Origin: Oceanobacillus_B kapialis
GTDB taxonomy: Bacteria > Bacillota > Bacilli > Bacillales > Amphibacillaceae
Reading direction: 5' to 3' (one strand)
Length of the DNA: 64,000 nucleotides
Assembly: GCF_042685265.1 (NCBI RefSeq)
Contig: NZ_JBHUMX010000035.1
Part shown: in pieces, positions 1 to 7,224 of the stretch
Layout: the number at the start of each line of letters is the position of its first letter
Position numbering within the stretch: the first letter of the stretch is position 1
The notes under the pieces: model-generated
What the model was told of the DNA's origin: nothing
What the model saw: the letters and a program-made list of their open reading frames with translations, nothing else
The model's database searches: none
Made by a program: the position numbers and the translations under genes

Positions 1-765
1 CGACAGCTGCACAAAGAGTGTCAAACACCGATTAAATATGAAAAAGTTTGTCCGGTATGTGACAAGCCAATCGAGCAAGAGGAAATCGTAAAGGCTTATG
101 AGTATGCAAAGAATAAATTTGTCGTCTTGGATGAAGAAGATCTTTCAGCACTGCAAAAAGAGCAGGAAGACAAGGCAGTGGAAATTGTGGATTTCGTCAA
201 ACTGGAAGAAATTGATCCGATTTATTTTGAGAAAAGCTATTATTTATCGCCAAATGAAGGGGGATCCAAAGCATACAGTCTTTTGAGGAGTGCTTTGGTA
301 GATACAGGTAAGATTGGGATAGCTAAAATGATCATTCGTTCTAAGGAACAACTTGCCGTCATACGGGTATATCAAAATACGCTGGTCGCAGAAACGATAC
401 ACTATCCAGATGAAGTAAGAAATGTAGCGGACGTGCCAAATGTTCCGGAAGCGGCAGCAAGTTCAGAAAAAGAAGTGGATACCGCGAAAATGCTAATTGA
501 GCAACTAACCACCACCTTTGAACCAGAAAAATATACAGATGACTACAGAACAGCATTGTTAGAACTCATCGAACAGAAGAAAAACAACGAGGAAACAACT
601 ACTCCAATTGTTACAGGGGAAGGTAAGCAGCCTGCTAGGGATGGTGCAACGAACCTTATGGACGCTCTGCAGGCATCACTAGACCGCGCAAAACAAGAGA
701 AGCCAAAACCAAAGCAACCTACAAAAAAAGTGAAAAGTACAACCAAAAAGAAAACCGCTACTTAG
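1..765 (+). CDS. ku: DNA end-binding protein Ku (C-terminal part; 5' end outside window)
   Basis: The reading frame is open from base 1, so the gene starts upstream; about 254 codons are visible. The product is the bacterial Ku homodimer subunit, which rings broken DNA ends and recruits ligase LigD in non-homologous end joining. Two CxxC-type segments near the start (KVCPVCDKP) and the core stretch with EIDPIYFEKSYYLSP, YSLLRSAL and LAVIRVYQNTLV are typical of the Ku beta-barrel. The last 25 or so residues are a lysine/proline/threonine-rich tail, the type of basic extension that helps bacterial Ku bind DNA. A partner ligD would be expected upstream, beyond the edge. A terminator follows directly. 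Family assignment is firm; only the N-terminus is missing. Confidence 0.93.
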   Translation, partial: RQLHKECQTPIKYEKVCPVCDKPIEQEEIVKAYEYAKNKFVVLDEEDLSALQKEQEDKAVEIVDFVKLEEIDPIYFEKSYYLSPNEGGSKAYSLLRSALVDTGKIGIAKMIIRSKEQLAVIRVYQNTLVAETIHYPDEVRNVADVPNVPEAAASSEKEVDTAKMLIEQLTTTFEPEKYTDDYRTALLELIEQKKNNEETTTPIVTGEGKQPARDGATNLMDALQASLDRAKQEKPKPKQPTKKVKSTTKKKTAT

Positions 766-780
766 GGAATAGTAAAATTT

Positions 781-808
781 GAAAAACCTCCATTGTTGGG
801 GGTTTTTT
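781..808 (+). terminator. Rho-independent terminator after ku
   Basis: An AAAAACCTCC arm and a GGGGGTTTTTT arm flank a short loop 15 bases after the ku stop, ending in a T-run. Confidence 0.75.
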
Positions 809-830
809 AAAGTAGCTTCTCACAAATGTG

Positions 831-956
831 AAATCGCGCCGCCCCCGTGAGAGGACGCTCAGCAACACAGGGAAGTCGCGCCACCCCCGTGAGAGGACGC
901 GCAGCAACACTGTAAAGTCGCGCCGCCCCCCAGAGAACTAGCGCACCAGCACAGAC
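831..956. repeat. Three tandem imperfect 42-bp GC-rich repeats
   Basis: Units begin at 831, 873 and 915. Each starts with a variant of AARTCGCGCC and holds CCCCCGTGAGAGGACGC or a decayed form, then CAGCAACAC. The first two units differ at only a few positions; the third is more diverged and carries CAGAGAACTAGCGC, which resembles the start of the 180-bp dispersed repeat found at 11.2 and 51.4 kb. The block is much richer in G+C than its AT-rich surroundings. No gene is seen between the ku terminator and the acyltransferase gene, and no function is known to me. Confidence 0.8.
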
Positions 957-1133
957 GATCAAACAACAAGCTCCCAAATTAAACCAAGATCTTTACATTT
1001 TGAATGCTTTTTTGCAAATCATTTACACTCCTTTAACATCTACATAAAAACATCAGATAACCTATATAATTTTTTTGAAAAAGAGGTAAAGTAGTATATG
1101 CACCTTCATTTTTACAATAAAAGGATGAGAACT

Positions 1134-2132
1134 ATGGAAAGAAATGCTTTTTTTGATAATGCGAAGGTAGTGTTAATCTTCTTCGTAGTATTTGGTCATA
1201 TGATCCAACCGTTCGTGGATGGATCAAGAGAAATAAGCACGTTATATATGTGGATATACACCTTTCATATGCCTGCCTTTATCCTAATGGCTGGATTCTT
1301 TGCAAAAGGTGCAGGTAACTTCCGTTATATTATAAACTTAGTCAAAAAGCTGATCGTACCATATCTTATTTTCCAGGTATTGTATTCCGGGTATTATTTT
1401 CTTATTGGAAAATCAGGATGGCAGACAGATTTATTTAGTCCTCACTGGGCTCTATGGTTCTTGTTTAGTCTATTCAGCTGGCACCTTCTCCTATATTGGT
1501 TCAAGAAAATGCCTGCTTTATTAAGTATTGCGATTGCTGTGCAAATTGGTTTGATCATTGGCTACTTTGGGGAGATTGGCCATACATTTAGCCTTTCAAG
1601 AACGTTTGTCTTCTTCCCGTTCTTTTTAATTGGTTATTTCCTAACTGAAAAGCAGATAATGCTTGTGAAACGTAAAAGTGTTAAAATTGCTTCGCTTGTA
1701 GTCATGACTGCTGTATTTGCGGGAATTTATATTATGCCAGAGTTTAATTCAGGTTGGCTTCTTGCATCGAAGTCATATGGTGATTTAGGAATGGCCGAAT
1801 TTGGTGGTCTTGCTCGCTTGCTCGTTTATCTGACAGCAGCTGTGATGGTAGTAAGCGTGCTAGCTTGGATTCCAAAAGCACAGTATAACTGGACAAAATT
1901 AGGCGCACGCACCCTTTATGTATACTTGTTACACGGATTTTTCATCCAGTATTTCAGACAGGCAGACGTCTTTCAGGTAAATGGACTCTATGATTTTCTT
2001 GGGTTAGCGGCATTATCTCTTGGCCTTGTATTTCTACTATCAAGCAGACCAGTACTTGGAGTATGGCAGCCTGTCATAGAAGGAAAAGCTTCCATTCTGA
2101 AACGGCGTATTAAAACAGAAACTACTTCTTAA
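1134..2132 (+). CDS. Acyltransferase family 3 integral membrane protein
   Basis: Predicted polytopic membrane protein of about 332 residues with around ten hydrophobic segments. The N-terminal signature RNAFFDNAKVVLIFFVVFGH, with its conserved Arg and His, marks the acyltransferase-3 (OafA/YrhL-like) family, which moves acyl groups from the cytoplasm onto cell-surface or secreted glycans. A C-terminal soluble SGNH domain is absent, so this is the short, membrane-only form. The start chosen has AAGGATGAG 7-8 bases upstream; an in-frame ATG at 1098 with AGAGGTAA is also possible and adds 12 residues. It stands alone and converges on yjiH across a shared terminator. The substrate cannot be read from the sequence. 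Confidence 0.85.
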   Translation: MERNAFFDNAKVVLIFFVVFGHMIQPFVDGSREISTLYMWIYTFHMPAFILMAGFFAKGAGNFRYIINLVKKLIVPYLIFQVLYSGYYFLIGKSGWQTDLFSPHWALWFLFSLFSWHLLLYWFKKMPALLSIAIAVQIGLIIGYFGEIGHTFSLSRTFVFFPFFLIGYFLTEKQIMLVKRKSVKIASLVVMTAVFAGIYIMPEFNSGWLLASKSYGDLGMAEFGGLARLLVYLTAAVMVVSVLAWIPKAQYNWTKLGARTLYVYLLHGFFIQYFRQADVFQVNGLYDFLGLAALSLGLVFLLSSRPVLGVWQPVIEGKASILKRRIKTETTS

Positions 2133-2249
2133 AGGGAAGAAGAGCCTCATAAAGGTCCTTAAGGTTGTGAAAGATGCCATTTAGTAGGCAAATGAGTGAA
2201 ACAAATGCATCTCTAAAACGTATATATAACATACCCCCTTTTTTATATA

Positions 2250-2286
2250 AAAACAGACGGCCTAAAATAGTTAGGTCGTCTGTTTT
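2250..2286. terminator. Bidirectional terminator between convergent genes
   Basis: AAACAGACGGCCTAA pairs with TTAGGTCGTCTGTTT across a 4-5 base loop, with A-run and T-run flanks, serving both the acyltransferase gene (+) and the yjiH-like gene (-). Confidence 0.88.
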
Positions 2287-2299
2287 GCTGTTAATTACC

Positions 2300-3649
2300 T
2301 TAGAAAATAAGGTGTGCCACTAATACAATGACAGGCAGTGTGATAATTGTACGTAATAGGAAAATCACGACAAGGTCTTTAAACGACACTGGTACCCTTG
2401 ACCCTAATAATAATCCCCCGACTTCGGACATATAAATTAACTGGGTTACAGATAATGTGGCGATAATAAATCTGGTAATTTCCTCTTCGATGGAGGAGGC
2501 AAGTATTGCTGGTAAGAACATGTCAGCAAAACCAATCAGTATCGTTTCCGACGCTGCTGCGGCAGATGGTACTTGCATCCATTCTAATAGTGGAATAAAT
2601 GGAACTCCGAGCCATTGGAAGACAGGAGTATTTTCTGCAATAATTAAGGCAATTAAACCAAATGCCATTACAACAGGAGCGACACCCATCCACATATCAA
2701 GTATATTTTGTCCGCCTTCTTTCATGAATCGATAAAAGCTGGTTTCCTTTCGACTTCTATCAATTGCTTTTTTATAGCCGTAGGTAATCACATTATAGCC
2801 CTCTGGAATATCTTCATTATTTCCATCACCAGAAGAATGGATGTAACTATCGGCTTTCCTGGAGAGTGGTGGAATTCGTGGCATAATTAAGGCAGCTACA
2901 AACCCGGCAAGTAGTACAGTTAAGTAAAAAGGGACGAACATATGTTGAAGTCCTACTTGTTTAATGATGACAAGAGAAAAGGTGATCGACACAACGGAAA
3001 AGGTCGTACCAATAACGGCAGCCTCACGTTTTGTGTAATTTCCTTCATCATATTGTTTACTTGTCAGCAGGATACCGATTGTTCCATCACCAATCCATGA
3101 AGCGAGTGAGTCAATGGAGGCTCTTCCTGGTAAACGGAATAATGGTCGCATAATCTTGGTCATAAACGTACCGATAAATTCAAGTAAGCCAAAGTTCATT
3201 AACAGTGGAAGAAATAACCCGGCAAACAAGAAGACCGCAAATAGAACGTGAAGCAAGTCACCAAGAAGCATTTTTCCTGTGTTTGCGCCATAAACGAATT
3301 CAGGTCCTAGTTCGAAAAAGACCATTACAGCAAAAATGGCTGCAACCACACGAGTAATCGTCCAGAAAAGACTTACATAAAAAAGCTGTTGAAAGAAGGG
3401 TGTTTTTTGTAATGCTTCTTTCCCAACAATTTTAGCCAAAAGCGTAAATACGGCTGTCAACACAATAATAACCATCATGATAGCGGAAAGCCGACCGGCA
3501 AGAGCTTCTTGAACCATTCCTGCTAAAAGTGCAATTGGAATGGTGATTCCCTCATCTGTAGAAAGAGGGAACATGAATAAGAATACCCCGATTAAGGAAG
3601 GAATAATAAATTTAATATGATCACTTGTTTTATAATGATCCTTTCTCAT
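2300..3649 (-). CDS. YjiH-family nucleoside-recognition (Gate) membrane protein
   Basis: Membrane protein of 449 residues with many hydrophobic helices and two Gate-type segments (near SLASWIGDGTIGILLTSKQ and SAAAASETILIGFADMFLP). This architecture matches the YjiH/nucleoside-recognition family, related to SpoVK/SpmA-B and FeoB gate domains and presumed to move a small solute. The transported compound is unknown. The start at 3649 gives AGGTGG a 7-base spacing; the ATG at 3655 would touch the ribosome-binding site. The gene reads alone on the minus strand, divergent from aarF. Confidence 0.82.
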   Translation of the reverse strand: MRKDHYKTSDHIKFIIPSLIGVFLFMFPLSTDEGITIPIALLAGMVQEALAGRLSAIMMVIIVLTAVFTLLAKIVGKEALQKTPFFQQLFYVSLFWTITRVVAAIFAVMVFFELGPEFVYGANTGKMLLGDLLHVLFAVFLFAGLFLPLLMNFGLLEFIGTFMTKIMRPLFRLPGRASIDSLASWIGDGTIGILLTSKQYDEGNYTKREAAVIGTTFSVVSITFSLVIIKQVGLQHMFVPFYLTVLLAGFVAALIMPRIPPLSRKADSYIHSSGDGNNEDIPEGYNVITYGYKKAIDRSRKETSFYRFMKEGGQNILDMWMGVAPVVMAFGLIALIIAENTPVFQWLGVPFIPLLEWMQVPSAAAASETILIGFADMFLPAILASSIEEEITRFIIATLSVTQLIYMSEVGGLLLGSRVPVSFKDLVVIFLLRTIITLPVIVLVAHLIF

Positions 3650-3898
3650 ATACATACCACCTAGGAAACATAATTTTATTAAGTAAAACTGCTAAAATGC
3701 ATCATGTAAATCGTTTAGTATTACGATCATTTTATGTTCAAATAGAATGCCATATACGATTAAATATGGAGAAAAATATAGACAAACATTTACACGAAAA
3801 ACATCCTTTTGTATTATAAGCTACTTCGTGATTTTCGACAAATATTTATGCATGATTATGTTTTTTTATACCACCCCTATGCCGGAAAGTAAGTTGCT

Positions 3899-3913
3899 AA
3901 ATGATAATCATTT
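3899..3913. promoter_or_regulatory. Fur-box-like perfect palindrome upstream of aarF
   Basis: AAATGATAATCATTT is a perfect 7-1-7 palindrome whose 13-base core AATGATAATCATT equals the core of the classical Fur box (13 of 19 positions of GATAATGATAATCATTATC match). It sits 77 bases before the aarF start. The 340 bases between yjiH and aarF hold no other recognisable gene. Binding by Fur, PerR or another regulator is inference. Confidence 0.4.
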
Positions 3914-3989
3914 ATTTCCTTTTTCGATCGTGTCTAAAACCTGTTTTGCGTTAGGTGATTTACGGGTAAGGATAATCGAGGTGTTAACG

Positions 3990-5633
3990 TTGAAAAACAG
4001 AAGAAATTATAATCTTTTTTATCGTTGTAGTGTGCTAGTATGGATGGCTTGTAAATTTCTCGTGCAAATCTATTCCTTTCATTTTATACATAGTATCTGG
4101 GATGAGCGGACTAGGCAGAAATGGGACAGGCTGTTAATGAAACAGGCCAAAGAATATCGAAAGCGGGCTGTTCAATTAGGGGGAGTTCTCATTAAAGTCG
4201 GCCAGTTCCTCAGTACGAGAACTGACTTTATGCCACAGGCGTTTATAAATGAGCTGAGTGGTCTCGTCGATAGAGTGCCTCCTATGCCTTATTCCTATGC
4301 GAAAACCTTACTTGAGGAAGAATGGGGGAAAGAGATAGGTGATGTAGTAGACGAAATCGATGAAGAATCCATTGCATCTGCTTCAATTGGTGAAGTCTAT
4401 GTTGCCAGATTAAGGGAAAATGGAAAAAAAGTAGCGATTAAGGTTCAACGTTATCAAATTGAAAAAATATTTCATATGGATTTTATCGCACTCCGTATTG
4501 TCTTCTGGATTATTTCCGTATTCACCTCTTTTGGGAGAAAAGCAGACTTGAAATCTTTATACACAGAATTAATTACAGTGATGGATCAAGAGCTTGATTT
4601 TAAACAGGAACTGGAAAATGCGCTCTATTTTCAGAACCGGTTTAAAAACTACTCGTACATTCATATTCCTAACTATTACAATCATCTTTGTACAAGGAAA
4701 GTACTTGTGATGGATTGGGTGGATGGAGCAAAGGTAACAGATATTTCCTTTATGAATGAGCACCATATTGCAGTAGAACAGACAGCTAAGCGGGTATTTG
4801 AGTTTTGTGTGGATCAATACCTTCAAGAAGGGAATTTCCATGCTGACCCTCATGCAGGTAATATTCTATTACAAAAGGACGGCACCTTAGCGATTATCGA
4901 CTTTGGTATGGTAGGAACGGTGCGCAAGCAGGACATTCATTATTTTAAGCATATCATTCAAAATGTCATCATTGATGATTATGATCGGGTAATTAATACA
5001 CTTGATGAGATGGATTTTCTCTTGCCGCAAGCAAACAAGGAAAAGTTAAAGAAAATGATAAAGCATATGGTGTCAATGTATAAAAATGGGTCATTTAAAA
5101 CCCTTGATGCACATACAATGGAACAGCTAAAAGAAGACATCCGTATTTTTATAAAAGACCAGCCCATTCAACTTTCAGCAGAATACGCTTATCTGGGAAG
5201 AGCAATGTCCATTGTGCTCGGAATATTACTGGCAATATACCCTGATGTTGATCTGGAAAAATGGGTAAATCGAAAAGTTAAAAAGTGGTTTGGTGGTAAA
5301 AGTCTAATTGAATCTGTTTATAAGCAGTATGCAATGGATACGATTCAGCCTTTCTTATCTTTTCCAAATGCAATGTTAAATTGGCTGGAAAATGGGGAAA
5401 AGGATAGGCAATGGGACAAGAAGAAGCAACAAATGAGATGGAAACACCATTTTCTTCTTGTGCTTGAAATGATGTTATTTACGTTTGGAGGGATCACCGG
5501 GGGAGTCAGTTTGCTAGGATTGGGACTAGATTCTACCGCGGCTGTCCTCCTGCTTTGGGGCTCTGTTGCTAGCTTTATTGGTGCAGGGCTAACCTTGATT
5601 ATCCATTATCGGTTTATACGTTCTGAAAAGTAA
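3990..5633 (+). CDS. aarF: AarF/UbiB (ABC1/ADCK) atypical protein kinase-like ATPase
   Basis: A 547-residue member of the UbiB/ADCK family, atypical kinases that support quinone lipid metabolism. Visible motifs in order: KVGQFLSTR (the inhibitory KxGQ segment), the alanine-rich loop ASASIGEVYVA, the VAIKVQR lysine, catalytic HADPHAGNILL and metal-binding DFG. Two hydrophobic segments at the C-terminus probably anchor it in the membrane. The frame is open for another 81 codons upstream, but GAGGTG six bases before a TTG at 3990 and the family start (MKNRRNYN) favour the TTG. The phasin-like gene follows after 13 bases, so the two are probably co-transcribed. Bacillaceae make menaquinone, so the role is likely in menaquinone or lipid handling; the exact substrate is unknown. 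Confidence 0.88.
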   Translation: MKNRRNYNLFYRCSVLVWMACKFLVQIYSFHFIHSIWDERTRQKWDRLLMKQAKEYRKRAVQLGGVLIKVGQFLSTRTDFMPQAFINELSGLVDRVPPMPYSYAKTLLEEEWGKEIGDVVDEIDEESIASASIGEVYVARLRENGKKVAIKVQRYQIEKIFHMDFIALRIVFWIISVFTSFGRKADLKSLYTELITVMDQELDFKQELENALYFQNRFKNYSYIHIPNYYNHLCTRKVLVMDWVDGAKVTDISFMNEHHIAVEQTAKRVFEFCVDQYLQEGNFHADPHAGNILLQKDGTLAIIDFGMVGTVRKQDIHYFKHIIQNVIIDDYDRVINTLDEMDFLLPQANKEKLKKMIKHMVSMYKNGSFKTLDAHTMEQLKEDIRIFIKDQPIQLSAEYAYLGRAMSIVLGILLAIYPDVDLEKWVNRKVKKWFGGKSLIESVYKQYAMDTIQPFLSFPNAMLNWLENGEKDRQWDKKKQQMRWKHHFLLVLEMMLFTFGGITGGVSLLGLGLDSTAAVLLLWGSVASFIGAGLTLIIHYRFIRSEK

Positions 5634-5646
5634 GGGGGTGTTGCGA

Positions 5647-5955
5647 GTGAATGAAGTATTAAAAAAAGGGTTTCTACTAGGGCTTGGAGCAGCAGTGACT
5701 AGTAAGGAAAAGCTTGACCAGAAGCTAAGATCACTTGTGGATAAGAATGAATTATCCCAGGATGAAGCGAGATCTGTCATGCAAACGTACATGGACAAGG
5801 GCGAAATGAAAAAAGATGAGTGGAACGCCAGACAGTATGAACAAACACAAAAGATGGCAAAAGACTTTGGTTTAGCAACAAAGGAAGACATTAATGAGCT
5901 TCGTGCCAGAATTACAGAATTAGAAGCAAAGCTTGACCAAAACTCCGAATTGTAA
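5647..5955 (+). CDS. Phasin-like small coiled-coil protein
   Basis: A 102-residue protein with an N-terminal hydrophobic stretch (KKGFLLGLGAAVTSKEKLD), a charged middle (MDKGEMKKDEWN) and a C-terminal coiled coil (DINELRARITELEAKLDQ). This matches the polyhydroxyalkanoate phasin-related family often found next to aarF/ubiB. Start: GTG at 5647 with AAGGGGG 8 bases upstream; the earlier GTG/TTG codons at 5638/5641 overlap that site. It lies 13 bases after aarF. No PHA synthase is visible nearby, so granule binding is not implied; it may instead coat a lipid surface or regulate the kinase. Confidence 0.75.
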   Translation: MNEVLKKGFLLGLGAAVTSKEKLDQKLRSLVDKNELSQDEARSVMQTYMDKGEMKKDEWNARQYEQTQKMAKDFGLATKEDINELRARITELEAKLDQNSEL

Positions 5956-6025
5956 AACTTTCAAAAGTAGAATAGAATATCTCATTAAACGACGCTGAGA
6001 CAGAAGTTCTCTTAACACATGAAAT

Positions 6026-6078
6026 CCCGAACTATCTTGCAAACCTGTTAATAAAGGTTTGCCTAGTTCGGGTTTTCT
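6026..6078 (+). terminator. Long terminator-like hairpin at the head of a repeat block
   Basis: CCCGAACTA pairs with TAGTTCGGG, with an inner GCAAACCT/AGGTTTGC stem, then TTTTCT. It closes the aarF-phasin transcript and leads into the dispersed repeat at 6091. Confidence 0.75.
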
Positions 6079-6090
6079 CATTTTAGCGTA

Positions 6091-6200
6091 GGCAGAATAC
6101 GGAGACTCCGACGGGAACAGTACGAGTCTGAAGACCCCGCAGTGGTGCCCTTCCCACGAGGAGGCTGAGGCCGTACCCGTGGAAAGCGGAGTGTTCTGCC
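6091..6200. repeat. Dispersed intergenic repeat with GGCAGAA/TTCTGCC ends
   Basis: About 110 bases bounded by GGCAGAATAC and GTGTTCTGCC, rich in G+C, with internal CCGACGGGAACAG, ACCCCGCAGTGG and ACGAGGAGGCTGAGGCCGT blocks. I recognise this pattern (palindromic ends, GAGGAGGCTGAGGCC core) as a common intergenic repeat of Bacillaceae genomes; no protein-coding content is convincing. Only one copy lies in this window. The 559 bases between the phasin gene and coxB otherwise hold the hairpin at 6026 and the repeat at 6276. Confidence 0.6.
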
Positions 6201-6275
6201 GAAGCGGTGCCAGAGCTTATTATTCGTATTTAGACTTAGATGATTTAGTTATGTCCCAACCTCGTTTTTATCTCA

Positions 6276-6378
6276 CCTTAACAGGCGGTAAGACGATGGA
6301 TTCAACTGCAATAAAGGCCCGATTCGTTCAATTAACATCTGTTTGGGGTGGGAGGGACCACTAATAAATGAAGTTTCC
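6276..6378 (+). repeat. Dispersed repeat family C, copy 1 (degenerate)
   Basis: Starts TTAACAGGCGGTAAGACG and carries GATTCGTTCAATTAACAT, then a decayed TTTGGGGTGG ... AAATGAAGTTTCCC arm. The same blocks recur at 12224-12377 and, on the other strand, at 36547-36620. The TTGGTGGG/CCCACCAA dyad suggests a non-coding relic of a transposable element; the source family is not proven. Confidence 0.6.
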
Positions 6379-6514
6379 CTTTGCCACTTTCTTTGGCAGA
6401 AACATTCAAAAAACAGGTGCTTGCACTGTTGTTCTAATTATGAAGTGTTTAGCCGAAAGTTTAATAGGGAAAGGGTTAGCGTTTGAGGATTTGTAGTAAA
6501 AAGGGTGGGTACCT

Positions 6515-7201
6515 ATGAAAAAGCTCTTCGTTTTGCCCTTATTCCTTCTATTAACGGGCTGTAATATTGCAGTATTAGATTCGCAAAGTGACACTGCGGA
6601 TGACCAAGCATTTTTAATTCTCTACAGTTTAGCCCTCATGCTGGTCGTTGTATTAATTGTTTCGATTCTATTTATTCGATTTGTGTTTAAATACCGGTAT
6701 ACGGATGAAAGAAAGGATAACATTCCACCAGATGTAAAGGGAAATAAATGGCTAGAAACAGCCTGGGTGGTTGGGCCATTGCTTCTTTTGGCGATATTAG
6801 CTGTTCCTACTATTATGATAACGTACGACCAGTCTGCCGTTTTATCTTCTGAATCGGAAAATGAAGGAGTGCCAATTCAGGTTACGGCAAGGCAATATGA
6901 ATGGACATTTGAGCATGCAAATGGAAAAACAGAGCAAAATCGGTTAGTTATTCCTGAAGGTGAGACCATTCAACTTCATCTACATTCAGAGGATATTATT
7001 CATTCTTTCTGGGTGCCAAAGCTTGGTGGTAAGGTCGATGTTATGCCAGATAGAGAATTAGTATATGAAATCCAGAATCCGCGAATTGGTACATATGACG
7101 GAAAATGTGCGGAATATTGCGGCGTGGGACATACCAGCATGAGATTTGTGGCAGAGGTTGTTTCCCAAGAAGAATATGAGAATTATTTAAATGAAAGGTA
7201 A
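6515..7201 (+). CDS. coxB: Cytochrome c oxidase subunit II (CuA subunit, lipoprotein)
   Basis: A 228-residue subunit II of a haem-copper oxidase. A lipoprotein signal (LFLLLTGC) puts the N-terminus in the outer membrane leaflet; two transmembrane helices follow, then the extracellular cupredoxin domain. The complete CuA site is present: C198, E200, C202, H206 and M209 in CAEYCGVGHTSM, plus the upstream His of IIHSFWVPK. It is therefore a cytochrome c oxidase and not a QoxA-type quinol oxidase. Unlike B. subtilis CtaC it lacks the fused C-terminal haem c domain, so electrons must come from a separate cytochrome c. It opens a three-gene operon with coxA 23 bases downstream. Confidence 0.92.
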   Translation: MKKLFVLPLFLLLTGCNIAVLDSQSDTADDQAFLILYSLALMLVVVLIVSILFIRFVFKYRYTDERKDNIPPDVKGNKWLETAWVVGPLLLLAILAVPTIMITYDQSAVLSSESENEGVPIQVTARQYEWTFEHANGKTEQNRLVIPEGETIQLHLHSEDIIHSFWVPKLGGKVDVMPDRELVYEIQNPRIGTYDGKCAEYCGVGHTSMRFVAEVVSQEEYENYLNER

Positions 7202-7224
7202 ATTGCAATACAGGGGTGGTACGA

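Noticed and set aside
3747..3989. 81-codon N-terminal extension of aarF
   Set aside because: No ribosome-binding site, low-complexity AT-rich sequence, and family conservation begins at the TTG at 3990.
6179..6364. 61-codon frame in the 6.2 kb repeat region
   Set aside because: No ribosome-binding site and composed of two unrelated repeats.
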